Shown: positions 34,767 through 43,493 of the stretch, one piece after another | Layout: each line of letters starts with the position of its first letter | How positions within the stretch are numbered: position 1 is the first letter of the stretch | Translations under genes and position numbers: made by a program | Notes under the pieces: model-generated | The model's input: the letters and a program-made list of their open reading frames with translations, nothing else | Told to the model about the DNA's origin: nothing | Database searches by the model: none | DNA from: DATFQE01 sp963739085 | Lineage (GTDB): Bacteria; Actinomycetota; Thermoleophilia; Gaiellales; Gaiellaceae | Direction of reading: 5' to 3' | DNA length: 64,000 nucleotides | NCBI GenBank assembly: GCA_963739085.1 | Contig: CAVTZA010000010.1 | Coordinates: 1 to 64,000, forward strand

Positions 34767-35614
34767 TCGACGCGCGCCTCCTCGGTGAGCGAGAGGTAGA
34801 TCTCCTCGAGCGTCGGCCGCCGGACCTCGAGCGCCTCCAGCTCGATTCCGTCTGCGAGCGCGCGCCCGGTCAGCTCGTTCAGGACGCGCGTCGGCTCCTC
34901 GGTCTGGACGACCACGACCTCGCCGTTTCGGCGGTAGCGGATCTCCGTTGCCGGCGTGGAGCCGATCAGCTCGCTCGGCGTGCCGATCGCGGCGATCCGA
35001 CCGTCGCGGAGGACGGCGACCCGGTCGGCGAGCTGCTGCGCCTCCTCGATGTAGTGCGTGGTCAGGAGGATCGTCTTGCCGAGCTCCCGCAGCGAGCGGA
35101 TCGTGTCCCAGGCCACGCGTCTCGCGCCGGGGTCGAAGCCCGTAGTGGGTTCGTCGAGGAAGAGCAGCTCCGGGTCGCCGACGAGCGCCACAGCAAGGTC
35201 GAGGCGCCGCTTCTGGCCGCCGGAGAGCGTCTTGACCCGCGCGTCCGCCTTCTCCTCGAGCCCGACGAGCCGCATCACGTCCTGCGGGTCGCGCGGCGCC
35301 GTGTAGTAGCCGGCGAAGAGCTCGACGCACTCCCGCACGGTGAAGAGCCAGTAGAGCTCGTCCTGCTGGAGCACGACGCCGATCCGCGAGCGCCAGTCGA
35401 GGCCCGCGTGGGCGGGATCGGCGCCGAGCACGGAGACCTCGCCGCCGTCGCGCTTCCGGTAGCCCTCCAGGATCTCGACGGTCGTCGTCTTGCCGGCGCC
35501 GTTGGGGCCGAGAAGCCCGAACACCTCGCCCGTCGCGATCTCGAAGCTGACGCCCCTGACCGCCTTGAAGTCCCCGTAGGACTTGTGCAGATCGCTCACG
35601 GCGACGGCCGTCAT
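34763..35614 (-). CDS. ABC exporter ATP-binding protein (DrrA-like)
   Basis: 283 aa. Walker A is GPNGAGKTT near residue 35, signature LSGGQKRRLDLAVAL, Walker B LLFLDEPTTGFD, and the H-loop TTHYIEEAQQ. A C-terminal ~60-residue extension (EIRYRRNGEVVVVQTEEPTR) is as in DrrA/CcmA-type exporters. The start at 35614 faces a PadR gene across a 42-bp promoter carrying a repeated operator. Confidence 0.9.
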   Translation of the reverse strand: MTAVAVSDLHKSYGDFKAVRGVSFEIATGEVFGLLGPNGAGKTTTVEILEGYRKRDGGEVSVLGADPAHAGLDWRSRIGVVLQQDELYWLFTVRECVELFAGYYTAPRDPQDVMRLVGLEEKADARVKTLSGGQKRRLDLAVALVGDPELLFLDEPTTGFDPGARRVAWDTIRSLRELGKTILLTTHYIEEAQQLADRVAVLRDGRIAAIGTPSELIGSTPATEIRYRRNGEVVVVQTEEPTRVLNELTGRALADGIELEALEVRRPTLEEIYLSLTEEARVE

Positions 35615-35618
35615 GGGT

Positions 35619-35655
35619 ATATATCTACCAGATACATCAGGATATATCTACCAGA
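35619..35655. promoter_or_regulatory. Probable PadR operator between divergent genes
   Basis: ATATATCTACCAGA occurs twice in direct repeat (35619-35632 and 35642-35655, 23 bp apart). The first copy extends into an inverted repeat TATCT-ACC-AGATA (35622-35634). AT-rich island in GC-rich DNA filling the whole 42-bp gap between the ABC ATPase and padR, so one bound PadR dimer could close both promoters. Confidence 0.65.
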
Positions 35656-35656
35656 G

Positions 35657-36214
35657 ATGTCGAACCAGCTCACGCCCACCGCCCGCGTCATCCTCGGAAT
35701 GCTCAAGCTGGGCGCCCGGACAGGCTACGAGATCAAGCAGGCGATCGAGGTCTCGACCCGGTTCTTCTGGGGGGCGAGCTACGGCCAGATCTACCCCGAG
35801 CTCAAGCGCCTCTCGGAGGCCGGGCTCGTGTCGGCGTCGGACGCGCCGCGAGGAGGCGTGAAACGGACCGAGTACGAGCTGACGCCCGAGGGCGAGCGAG
35901 TGCTCGAGGAATGGCTGACCGCCGACGACTTCGGCACCTTCGAGATGCGCGACGAGCTGCTGCTGCGGTTCTTCTTCGCCGACCTGCTCGACGAGGCCGA
36001 CGCGCGGGCCGTCGTGCGCCGGATCCGCGAGCGCAGCGAGTGGATCGTCGAGCGTTTCCGCGAGATCGCGCCCGACGCGAAGGACGGTCTCAGCGAGGGG
36101 AGCGGAGAGCTCTATCCGTACCTGACCCTCCAGTACGGCGTCGCGCTGATGGAGTGGACCGCCGAGTGGGCGGCGAAGACCGAGCGCGCACTGGAGAGCG
36201 ACCAAACGCCGTAA
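35657..36214 (+). CDS. PadR-family transcriptional regulator
   Basis: 185 aa. The winged-helix N-terminus is TPTARVILGMLKLGARTGYE, then SYGQIYPELKRLSEAGLVSA and a TEYELTPEGERVLEEWL wing. The helical C-terminal dimerisation domain ends LMEWTAEWAAKTERALESDQ. Divergent from the ABC exporter and probably its ligand-controlled repressor, as in LmrR-type pairs. The ATG at 35657 lies directly after the operator repeat, so autoregulation is likely. Confidence 0.85.
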   Translation: MSNQLTPTARVILGMLKLGARTGYEIKQAIEVSTRFFWGASYGQIYPELKRLSEAGLVSASDAPRGGVKRTEYELTPEGERVLEEWLTADDFGTFEMRDELLLRFFFADLLDEADARAVVRRIRERSEWIVERFREIAPDAKDGLSEGSGELYPYLTLQYGVALMEWTAEWAAKTERALESDQTP

Positions 36215-36223
36215 GGTCGCATC

Positions 36224-37513
36224 GTGAGACGCCACCCGATCCAGGGTCTCGTCCTGGCCGAGCACGAGTTCACCGTCCCGCTCGACCACGCCCGACCCGA
36301 CGGCGGGACCATCACCGTCTTCGCCCGTGAGGCACGCGCCGCGGGCAGCGAAGACGCGGACAAGCCGTGGCTCGTCTTCCTCCAGGGCGGGCCCGGCTCG
36401 CCTGCGACGCGGCCGACCGGGCTCGAGACCTGGCCGGTCCGGGCGGCCAAGGACTACCACCTCCTGCTCCTCGATCAGCGCGGCACCGGGCGCAGCTCAC
36501 CGGTCATGGCGCAGACCCTCGCGCGGCTCGAGTCGCCGGCGGCGCAGGCCGACTACCTCAAGCACTTCCGCGCCGACGCGATCGTCCGCGACGCGGAGTT
36601 GATCCGCCGCGAGCTCGCCGGCGGAGAGAAGTGGGCGCTGCTCGGCCAGAGCTACGGCGGCTTCTGCTCGACCACCTACCTGTCGATCGCGCCTGAAGGC
36701 GTCCGCGAGGCGTACGTCACGGGCGGGCTCCCCCCGCTCGACCGCTCCGCCGACGACATCTACCGGGCGACCTACCGCCGTGTCGTCGACCGGAACGAGC
36801 GCTACTACGCCAGGTACCCGCAGGACGTCGACCGGGTGAAGCAGCTTGTCGCCGTGCTCGGCTCCGAGGACGTGCGCTTCGCGGACGGCTCGCGTCTGTC
36901 GCCGCGCCGCCTGCTCCAGATCGGGTCGATCTTCGGGATGAGCTACGGCTTCGAGAAGGTGCACTACCTCATCGAGCTCGCGTTCGTCGACGGCGCCCGC
37001 GGGCGCGAAGTGAGCTCGCAGTTCCTCCGTGCGGTGGACGAGCAGCTGCCGTTCGACCCGGCGCCGATCTACACGCTGCTCCACGAGGCCTGCTACGCGC
37101 AGGGCGAGGCGACGCGCTGGTCGGCGCAGCGCGTGCTCGGCGAGTTCCCCGAGTTCGAGCTCGACCGGGATGGGCCCGTCTACTTCACGGGCGAGATGGT
37201 CTACCCGTGGATGCTCGACGAGTACCACCAGCTCCAGCCGCTCAAAGAGGCCGCCGAGCTGCTCGCGGAGTACGAGGGCTGGCCGCGTCTCTACGACCCG
37301 GATCGCCTCGCCGACAACGAGGTGCCGGTCGTGGCGGCCGTGTACGAGAACGACATGTACGTCGAGCGGGAGTTCTCCGTCGAGACCGCGCGGGTGCTCG
37401 GCGCCAAAGCGTGGGTGACGAGCCAGTACGAGCACGACGCACTGCGCAGCTGGGGCACCGAGGTCGTGAGCAAGCTCTTCGCGATGCGCCGCGGCGAGGT
37501 CTACACGCTGTAG
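36224..37513 (+). CDS. Alpha/beta-hydrolase, prolyl-aminopeptidase type (S33)
   Basis: 429 aa. The oxyanion region is LVFLQGGPGSPA, DQRGTGRSSPVM follows, and the nucleophile elbow is LLGQSYGGFCST (Ser about residue 143). Late Asp/His region: VPVVAAVYENDMYVE and SQYEHDALRSWG, which supplies the catalytic His. These place it with proline iminopeptidases that remove N-terminal Pro from peptides. No signal peptide, so cytoplasmic. GTG start 9 bp after padR; may share its transcript. Confidence 0.85.
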   Translation: MRRHPIQGLVLAEHEFTVPLDHARPDGGTITVFAREARAAGSEDADKPWLVFLQGGPGSPATRPTGLETWPVRAAKDYHLLLLDQRGTGRSSPVMAQTLARLESPAAQADYLKHFRADAIVRDAELIRRELAGGEKWALLGQSYGGFCSTTYLSIAPEGVREAYVTGGLPPLDRSADDIYRATYRRVVDRNERYYARYPQDVDRVKQLVAVLGSEDVRFADGSRLSPRRLLQIGSIFGMSYGFEKVHYLIELAFVDGARGREVSSQFLRAVDEQLPFDPAPIYTLLHEACYAQGEATRWSAQRVLGEFPEFELDRDGPVYFTGEMVYPWMLDEYHQLQPLKEAAELLAEYEGWPRLYDPDRLADNEVPVVAAVYENDMYVEREFSVETARVLGAKAWVTSQYEHDALRSWGTEVVSKLFAMRRGEVYTL

Positions 37514-37519
37514 GTCGCC

Positions 37520-37912
37520 TTAAACGTCCAACGCGGCCATGCCCGCCGGCGGGAACGGCGGCTCGCGCCCGTCGCCGAGCTCCGCTGCGATGCGCCCGCA
37601 GTCGGGCTGGTGCCCGACCACGATCACGCTCTCGCCGCGGCCCTCGACCGCCTCGAGCACGTCCGCGGTCGTCGCCCCCGGCCCGAGCCGCTCGTCGGCC
37701 GCCGCCTGGACGCCCGTTGCGCGGCCGAGCTCCTCGGCGGTCTGACGGGCGCGGAGCAGCGGGCTCGAGAGGATCGCGTCGGGCCGGACGCCTTCCGCGG
37801 CGAGCAGCTCTCCGAGCGACTGTGCCTCGCGCTGGCCTTCCGAGGTGAGGGCTCGGAGCTCGTCGGGCTCACCCGGAGCCGCGTGCGCGTGGCGGACGAG
37901 GTAGAGGCGCAC
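37520..37912 (-). CDS. Histidine phosphatase, SixA-like
   Basis: 130 aa single-domain histidine phosphatase: LYLVRHAHAAPGEPDE with the RHA/RHG phosphohistidine motif at residues 7-9, SSPLLRARQTAEEL and VIVVGHQPDCGRIAAEL with the second His. Short form as in SixA, which removes phosphate from histidine phosphotransfer domains; other small-phosphoester roles are possible. Convergent with the hydrolase gene, 6 bp apart. Confidence 0.85.
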   Translation of the reverse strand: MRLYLVRHAHAAPGEPDELRALTSEGQREAQSLGELLAAEGVRPDAILSSPLLRARQTAEELGRATGVQAAADERLGPGATTADVLEAVEGRGESVIVVGHQPDCGRIAAELGDGREPPFPPAGMAALDV

Positions 37913-37930
37913 GCCTCCAGGATACGAGGC

Positions 37931-38842
37931 TTAGCCCGGCCTGATCCGCCAGACCTGCCCGCCCTCGAAGATAGAGACCCACACGTCGCCCGCGGCTCCG
38001 GCGACGACCGCGGGGTTGGGGCCGGTGGGGATCCTCTCCTTCACAGCGCCGGTGGAGCCGTCGAGCCGCCACAGCGTGTCGTCCTGGTCGTTCGGGACCC
38101 AGACGTCGCCGCCCACGACATCGAGGTTGACCGGGCCCTCGCCCACCTTCGTGGTCGCGACGGTCCGTCGTTTCACGGCGTCGATCTTCGAGACGGTGCC
38201 GTCGAGCGTGTTCGAGACCCAGACGGTCGTCCCGGAGGCGGCGATCCACGAAGCGCCGTCGCCGCCGCTCCGCACCCGCGTGAAGCGGTAGGTCTTCGGG
38301 TTGATCCGGAAGACGTAGCGCCCGTAGTCGTCGCCGACCCAGATCGCACCGGCGGCCCAGGCGATCCCGGCCGGCGCGACGCGGCCGGGGAAGCGGATGG
38401 TCTTCACGACCTTGTTCGTCTTGACGTTGATCCGCTGCACGGTGCCGCTGTTGCGGTTGGTGACCCAGATCGCGCCGCCGCCGTAGGCGACGTCGTACGT
38501 GGTGCGGCCGACCTTGATGCTCTTGACGACGCGCCCCGTGGCCGGATCGACGCGCTCGAGCCGGCCCGACTGCGTGACCACCCAGAGCGACCCCTTGGCG
38601 AGCCGGAGCTCGCAGGGGGTGGAATGGACGCGGAAGCGACCGGTGATCTGGTTGGTCGAAGGGTCGAGCCGTATGAGCTCGCCCGCCTCCGCGTCCGTCA
38701 CCCAGACTCCGCCTGGCGCTCCCGCAATTCCGCACGGTGTGCCGCCCGTCGCCACTCGCGCGACGATCGGGCTCTGCGCCGCGGGGGCCGCAGCCGCGAC
38801 CCCCACGAGCGCAGTGGAAAGGACGAGAGCGAGGCGAAGCAC
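37931..38842 (-). CDS. Secreted YVTN/Vgb-like beta-propeller protein
   Basis: 303 aa. Signal peptide LRLALVLSTALVGVAAAAPA. Six to seven ~42-residue blades follow, each with a G.IWV/VWVTN element (GSLWVVTQ, GAIWVTNRNSGTVQRIN, GAIWVGDDYGRYVFRIN, TTVWVSNTLDGTVSKID, GDVWVPNDQDDTLWRLD, GDVWVSIFEGGQVWRIR). This is the virginiamycin-B-lyase/YVTN propeller fold. Lyase residues were not verified, so an extracellular binding role is as likely. Confidence 0.8.
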   Translation of the reverse strand: MLRLALVLSTALVGVAAAAPAAQSPIVARVATGGTPCGIAGAPGGVWVTDAEAGELIRLDPSTNQITGRFRVHSTPCELRLAKGSLWVVTQSGRLERVDPATGRVVKSIKVGRTTYDVAYGGGAIWVTNRNSGTVQRINVKTNKVVKTIRFPGRVAPAGIAWAAGAIWVGDDYGRYVFRINPKTYRFTRVRSGGDGASWIAASGTTVWVSNTLDGTVSKIDAVKRRTVATTKVGEGPVNLDVVGGDVWVPNDQDDTLWRLDGSTGAVKERIPTGPNPAVVAGAAGDVWVSIFEGGQVWRIRPG

Positions 38843-38902
38843 GTGCTCGAAAGTAGGTGTCGGCTGGATTCCGACGCAACCGTTTCGCAGAATCTCGGAT
38901 CA

Positions 38903-40009
38903 GTGGGCATTCGACTTCGCATCGATCCCGAACAGCCGGCGCTCGTGCGCGTGCACCCGGCCGCGCTCATGGAGGCGGTCACCAGCCTCCACGTGCTGCT
39001 CTATCCGAAGCGCCATCCGCTCCAGCATCCGTGGATCCGCGGCTCCCGAGCGCTGTCGGCGGCGCTGAAGCGCGAGATCCGCGCCTTCGCGTTCCTCTAC
39101 GCCGACGCAGCGCCCGACTGCTTCCTGCCGCCGGCGGCCGACTCGGCGCCCTCGTTCGGCGAGGCGCTGGCCGCCTTCCGGGCGCTGTCCGGCGACGAGG
39201 CCGCGTACGCGCTCGCCCGGCCGCTCTACTTCTACGCGGCCCCCGACGAGGGAGGCGCCGAGGCGCTCGAACGGGACGAGGTGCGCGAGCGGATTCTCGA
39301 CACGAGTGCACGCTACGGCGAGGAGAGCGGCCGGCTGGGCGAGCTGCTCCTCTCGCAGCCGGAGGCGTTCCAGGCGCGCGTCGCCGAGATGCTGGAGTCC
39401 TACTGGGAGCAGGCGTTCGAGGCCGAGTGGGAGCGGCTGGAGCCGGTGCTCGTGGACGAAACCGAGCAGGCGAGGCGGGAGGTCGCGGAGGACGGCGTCT
39501 TCTCGCTGCTCGAACGGTTGCGCCCCGAGCTGTTGGTCGACCGGGGCTTCGGGCTCGCCGTGCGGCGCTCCGGCCATCACCACGAGGTCACCGCCTCGCC
39601 GGACAACCCGCTGCTGCTCCTGCCGAGTGTCTACGTCTGGCCGCACGTCCGGGTCAACTGCGACGAGCCCTGGCCGCTCGCGATCATGTATCCAGCCCGG
39701 TTCCTCATCGAGCGAAACGGCCGCAAGGAGGCGCCCGACCGGCTCGCGAGCTCGGCCCGCGCCGTCGGCGACCCGATCCGGCTCGACGTCCTGCGCCTCG
39801 TCGCCGAGCGCCCGCGCACGACCGAGGAGCTCGCCCCGCTCGTCGGCCTGAGCGAGTCCGGCCTTTCGCGCCACCTCCGCGTCCTCACCGACGCCGGTTT
39901 CCTCGAGACCCGCCGCGACGGCTGGTACGTCCTCTACAGCCTCAGGCGCGATCGCCTGGCTGCGCTGTCGGCCGAGCTACTCGGCTACGTGGACAAGGGG
40001 CGCTCGTAG
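38903..40009 (+). CDS. DUF5937-type regulator with C-terminal ArsR-like winged helix
   Basis: 368 aa. The long N-terminal helical region (ALVRVHPAALMEAVTSLHVL ... EAFQARVAEMLESYWEQAFE) fits the DUF5937 layout. The last ~85 residues are an ArsR-like winged helix: ARAVGDPIRLDVLRLVAERP, SESGLSRHLRVLTDAGFLET and RRDGWYVLYSL. GTG start at 38903. Probable transcription factor sensing an unknown ligand through its large domain. No metal-binding Cys cluster. Confidence 0.75.
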   Translation: MGIRLRIDPEQPALVRVHPAALMEAVTSLHVLLYPKRHPLQHPWIRGSRALSAALKREIRAFAFLYADAAPDCFLPPAADSAPSFGEALAAFRALSGDEAAYALARPLYFYAAPDEGGAEALERDEVRERILDTSARYGEESGRLGELLLSQPEAFQARVAEMLESYWEQAFEAEWERLEPVLVDETEQARREVAEDGVFSLLERLRPELLVDRGFGLAVRRSGHHHEVTASPDNPLLLLPSVYVWPHVRVNCDEPWPLAIMYPARFLIERNGRKEAPDRLASSARAVGDPIRLDVLRLVAERPRTTEELAPLVGLSESGLSRHLRVLTDAGFLETRRDGWYVLYSLRRDRLAALSAELLGYVDKGRS

Positions 40010-40034
40010 ATCGCGGCGGCTAGGCTCGGGGGCG

Positions 40035-40883
40035 ATGCCGACCTTGCGCTACGTCGTCGTCGACGTCTTCACCGAGAAGCCCCTCGAGGGCAACCAGCTC
40101 GCGGTGTTCACAGACGCGCGCGAGCTCGACGAGCCGCTCATGCAGCGCCTCGCCCGCGAGATCAACTTCTCCGAGACCGTGTTCGTGCTGCCGGCCGAGG
40201 GCGACGGCCACGCGCGCATCAGGATCTTCACGCCGACGATCGAGGTGCCGTTCGCCGGGCACCCCACGCTAGGCACGGCGTTCGTTCTCGCTGCGCCGAT
40301 GCAGCTGGGCGAGATCCGCCTGGAGACCGCACGCGGCGTCATCCCGGTCACCCTCGAGCGCGACGGCGGGCGCATCGTCTTCGGGCGGATGGCGCAGCCG
40401 ATCCCGACCGTGGAGCCGTACGCGGCGGCCGAGGAGCTCGTGGCCGCGCTCGGCGTCGAGGGCTCGCAGCTGCCGGTCGAGCTGTACGACAACGGCATCC
40501 AGCACGTGTACGTCGCGCTCGAGTCGAAGGAGGCCGTCGCCGAGCTGAGCCCTGACCTGCGCACGCTGGCACGCCTCCCCGCGGTGATCGGGATCAACAC
40601 CTTCGCCGGCGAGGGCACGAGCTGGAAGACGCGCATGTTCGCGCCCGGAGACGGCGTGCCCGAGGACCCCGCCACGGGCTCCGCGGCCGGGCCGCTCGCA
40701 CTCCACCTCGCGCGTCACGGACGCATCGCCTTCGGCGACGAGATCGAGATCTCGCAGGGCGTCGAGATCGGTCGGCCGTCGACGCTGTTCGCCCGCGTGT
40801 CCGGAAGCGCCGACGCCGTCGAGGCGGTCGAGGTCGGCGGCAGCGCGGTCGTGGTCGCCCGCGGCGAGTTCCGGCTGCCTTAG
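40035..40883 (+). CDS. PhzF-family isomerase/epimerase-like protein
   Basis: 282 aa. PhzF/DapF-like fold with the typical opening LRYVVVDVFTEKPLEGNQLA, the catalytic Glu in REINFSETVFVLP, FTPTIEVPFAGHPTLGTAFV and a C-terminal phosphate/oxyanion loop PEDPATGSAAGPLALHLARH. Family members isomerise small metabolites; no phenazine genes are nearby, so the substrate is unknown. Its TAG lies in one arm of an inverted repeat shared with the convergent gene. Confidence 0.85.
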   Translation: MPTLRYVVVDVFTEKPLEGNQLAVFTDARELDEPLMQRLAREINFSETVFVLPAEGDGHARIRIFTPTIEVPFAGHPTLGTAFVLAAPMQLGEIRLETARGVIPVTLERDGGRIVFGRMAQPIPTVEPYAAAEELVAALGVEGSQLPVELYDNGIQHVYVALESKEAVAELSPDLRTLARLPAVIGINTFAGEGTSWKTRMFAPGDGVPEDPATGSAAGPLALHLARHGRIAFGDEIEISQGVEIGRPSTLFARVSGSADAVEAVEVGGSAVVVARGEFRLP

Positions 40884-40948
40884 GAGGGTCTGGCGGGATA
40901 TCGCTCGTTGTCCGGCGACAGCAGCCGTTATTTCGCCAGGCCCTCCTA
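40881..40948. terminator. Inverted repeat holding both convergent stop codons
   Basis: 15-bp arms 40881-40895 and 40934-40948, one G:U-compatible mismatch, 38-nt loop. The left arm begins with the TAG of phzF and the right arm ends with the TAG of the minus-strand gene. Probably a bidirectional terminator or 3'-end stabiliser. No T-run. Confidence 0.55.
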
Positions 40949-41341
40949 ACCCTCGAAGGTGACGGCTTCGATCTCGGGGAGGTCGATCGCGAGCGACTCC
41001 CAGAAGCGGCCGCCGTCGCCCGAGGACCACACGCGGTTGCGAGCCGCGAAGAGGATCTGGTCGGGATCGTCCTCGTCGATCGCGATCGCGACGCCGCGTG
41101 GCAACCCGCCGCCCGACTCGTGCCAGGTGCGGCCGGCGTCGTAGGAGATCGCCAGAGGCGGGCGCCGGTCGAGCAATGCGACCACGGTCGAGCCGGACGC
41201 GACCGAGGCGAGAACCGCGGGGAGCGAGACGGGCACTGCGGGTGGCGGCGGGAGGCGTCCCTCGGCGTCGATCGCGACGACGCCCTCCTCTGGGTCGAGC
41301 GTGAGGACGCCGTGGGCGGTCTGGACGAGCGCGGATCTCAC
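40946..41341 (-). CDS. Small BNR/YCF48-like beta-propeller fragment protein
   Basis: 131 aa. Two Asp-box-like units (ISYDAGRTWHESGGGLPRGV and WSSGDGGRFWESLAIDLPEI) with DEDDPDQILFAARNRVW between them. Too short for a propeller on its own, so it may oligomerise or be a truncated relative of plant-HCF136/YCF48-like sensors. GTG start overlaps the kinase stop (GTGA), last gene of the TPP-riboswitch operon. No signal peptide. Confidence 0.6.
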   Translation of the reverse strand: MRSALVQTAHGVLTLDPEEGVVAIDAEGRLPPPPAVPVSLPAVLASVASGSTVVALLDRRPPLAISYDAGRTWHESGGGLPRGVAIAIDEDDPDQILFAARNRVWSSGDGGRFWESLAIDLPEIEAVTFEG

Positions 41342-42147
41342 CGGTTCTGCACGGTCAGCATCGTTCCGACGAGCGCGGTCGCCCGCCGTGTCGCGGCCAC
41401 GGGCGAGAGGCCGGTCGCGCGCGAGGCGAGGTAGCCGGCCGAGAACGCGTCGCCGGCCCCGGTCGGGTCGCCCGCGACCGGGTGCGCGCTGATCCGCTGC
41501 GCCCTCCCGTCGACGACGAGCAGCGCGCCGCGCGAGCCGAAGGTGACGAGGATCTCGCGCGGCCCCAGCTCCCTGAGCGCCTCCGGCTCCAGCGACCCGG
41601 CGGCCGCCATCGCCTCTTCCTCGGCCAGCTTCAGGATCGAGACGTGCTCCAGCAGGCGCGGGTCGTAGTCGGTGTCGAGCGTCAGCGGCCCGGGCTCCGG
41701 CCGGCGCACGAGCCCCTGAGCGTCGAACGAGAGCCGCCGTCCGTCCGCGAGCTCGGCAAGTGTGTCGGCGGGGAAGTCCGAGCGCAGCACCGGGCCCACG
41801 TGCAGCCACTCGACGTCCGCCAGCGGGCCTCGCCGCAGCTCCCGCGCATCCTCGGGCGTCCACGAGTCGCCCACGGAGACGATCTCGAAATGCCTGACGT
41901 CGCCCTCGTAGCGGAAGGCGAACGTGGAGGTGGCGTTTCCGTCGAGGCAGGTGACGGGCAGCCCGAGCGCCACGAGCGGCGGGACGAGCGCCGACCGGTC
42001 GGCTGCGCCGCAGCGCGTCACCACCACCGCGGGGCGCGAGAGCATCCGCAGGGCCCGGGCGGCATGGAAGGGCGCGCCGCCGGGTTGGGGCGGCCCGCCC
42101 TCGATGCGGTCGATCGAGAGCGGCCCGACGAGGCCGAGCGGCCGCAC
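41338..42147 (-). CDS. PfkB/ribokinase-family kinase in the thiamine-controlled operon
   Basis: 269 aa. Ribokinase fold with GGAPFHAARALRML at the substrate side and the catalytic anion-hole/Asp motif DPTGAGDAFSAGYLASRATG near residue 225. Shorter than ribokinase and without the usual first PfkB signature. Located after a CytX-like transporter under a TPP riboswitch and overlapping it (TAGTG). It may phosphorylate a pyrimidine or thiazole precursor or a nucleoside, but it is not recognisably ThiD or ThiM. Substrate assignment is inference from context. Confidence 0.75.
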   Translation of the reverse strand: MRPLGLVGPLSIDRIEGGPPQPGGAPFHAARALRMLSRPAVVVTRCGAADRSALVPPLVALGLPVTCLDGNATSTFAFRYEGDVRHFEIVSVGDSWTPEDARELRRGPLADVEWLHVGPVLRSDFPADTLAELADGRRLSFDAQGLVRRPEPGPLTLDTDYDPRLLEHVSILKLAEEEAMAAAGSLEPEALRELGPREILVTFGSRGALLVVDGRAQRISAHPVAGDPTGAGDAFSAGYLASRATGLSPVAATRRATALVGTMLTVQNR

Positions 42148-43490
42148 TAGCCGGCCCGCGCCTGGACGGCAGCCTGGCGGCCGACGAGTGCTCCCAGCCC
42201 CGTAGCGAGGAGGAACGACGCGAGGAAGCTCGGCAGCGTCGCGCCGATCTCGAGCCGGCCTGCATCCGTCCGGTCGACGAGGTCGACCCACCAGCTCGGC
42301 CCGGTCGGGAGCAGCCACTGGTAGAGCGCGAAGCCGACGAGCCATGCGGCGATCAGCTCCGGCCTGAACGCGGGGCCGTGGAAGACGTCCTGCGTCGTGT
42401 AACGCCTGCCCGCGAGCAGCCAGTCCGCGAGGAGGACGCCGAACAGCGGGACGAAGAAGGAGCCGAGCATCAGCAGGAAGGCTTCGTAATTTCGCAGTTC
42501 GACCGTCAGCGCACCGATCGTCGCGACCGTGGAGGACACGACGATCAGCACGCGCTGGGGCACGCGGGGCAGCAGGTTCTGGAGCGAGACCGCGGCCGAG
42601 TACGTGTTGGCGAAGGCCTCGTCGGTCTCGTCGACCGTCACCGCGAGCAGCGCGAGCGCGCTGGCCAGGCCGGCTGCGGCGACCGCAGCCGGCACCTGCA
42701 CAGGGTCGGTCAGGTCCCGGCCGAGCACGAGCAGCGCGCCCAGGCCGAACATCCAGATCGACGGCAGGAAGTAGCCGACGAAGGTGCCGAGGAACGCGGC
42801 CGAGCGGTCGCGGGTGAAGCGCGTGTAGTCGGCGGCGAGCGGGATCCAGGTGACGGTGATGGCGACTACGAGGTCGATGCCGAGCACGATCGAGGAGCCG
42901 CCCTCGCCGTCCGCGTGCCACATGGCGGACACGTTCTGGCCGTCGATCGCCCACCAGGTGAGGTAGAGGAGCGAGGCGAGGACCGCCCAGAGCGCGAACT
43001 TGCGCACGAAGCGGCGCACGAACCCCACGGGGCCGAGGAGCGCGAGCGCGCAGGCCGTCGCACCGAAGAGGATCGTCCAGAGCGCACGGCCGCCGAACCC
43101 GAAGAGCTCCTCGGAGAGCGCCGCGGTCGCGGCCGCGATGATGATCAGCTCGAAGATCGCCCAGCCGATGCATTGCGCGACGTTGAGGACGGTCGGCAGG
43201 TACGAGCCGCGCTGCCCGAGCGGCGCACGCATGAGCACCATCGCGGGCACGCGCGCGTCGGCGCCGATCGCGCCCGCGACGGCGAGCATCAGATTTCCGA
43301 TCAGCGCGCCGACCACGATCGCCACCAGCGCCTGCGGGAGCGAGAGCGCGGGGACGAGGAAGGCCGCCGCGACGAGGACGAGCAGGCTGACGCCGAGGTT
43401 GCCCCACAGCAGGGCGGTGTCGAGCCCGCCCAGGACGCGCAGGCGCTCGGGGACGGGCTCGATGCCCCAGTTCGGCGTGTCGGTGCTCAC
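42147..43490 (-). CDS. cytX: NCS1-family transporter, CytX-like (probable HMP uptake)
   Basis: 447 aa with about 12 transmembrane segments. NCS1 features: start GIEPVPERLRVLGGLDTALL, helix 1 NLGVSLLVLVAAAFLVPALS, SYLPTVLNVAQCIGWAIFEL, and helix 6-8 text TWIPLAADYTRFTRDRSAAF that fits the sodium and substrate sites. A TPP riboswitch directly upstream points to hydroxymethylpyrimidine import for thiamine synthesis, the known role of CytX. GTG start at 43490 chosen because it follows the riboswitch at ribosome-site distance. Confidence 0.85.
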   Translation of the reverse strand: MSTDTPNWGIEPVPERLRVLGGLDTALLWGNLGVSLLVLVAAAFLVPALSLPQALVAIVVGALIGNLMLAVAGAIGADARVPAMVLMRAPLGQRGSYLPTVLNVAQCIGWAIFELIIIAAATAALSEELFGFGGRALWTILFGATACALALLGPVGFVRRFVRKFALWAVLASLLYLTWWAIDGQNVSAMWHADGEGGSSIVLGIDLVVAITVTWIPLAADYTRFTRDRSAAFLGTFVGYFLPSIWMFGLGALLVLGRDLTDPVQVPAAVAAAGLASALALLAVTVDETDEAFANTYSAAVSLQNLLPRVPQRVLIVVSSTVATIGALTVELRNYEAFLLMLGSFFVPLFGVLLADWLLAGRRYTTQDVFHGPAFRPELIAAWLVGFALYQWLLPTGPSWWVDLVDRTDAGRLEIGATLPSFLASFLLATGLGALVGRQAAVQARAG

Positions 43491-43493
43491 TCG

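Noticed and set aside
37610..38900. Long in-frame upstream extension of the DUF5937-like gene
   Set aside because: Overlaps the phosphatase and propeller genes on the other strand and looks like a shadow; GTG 38903 starts the real protein.
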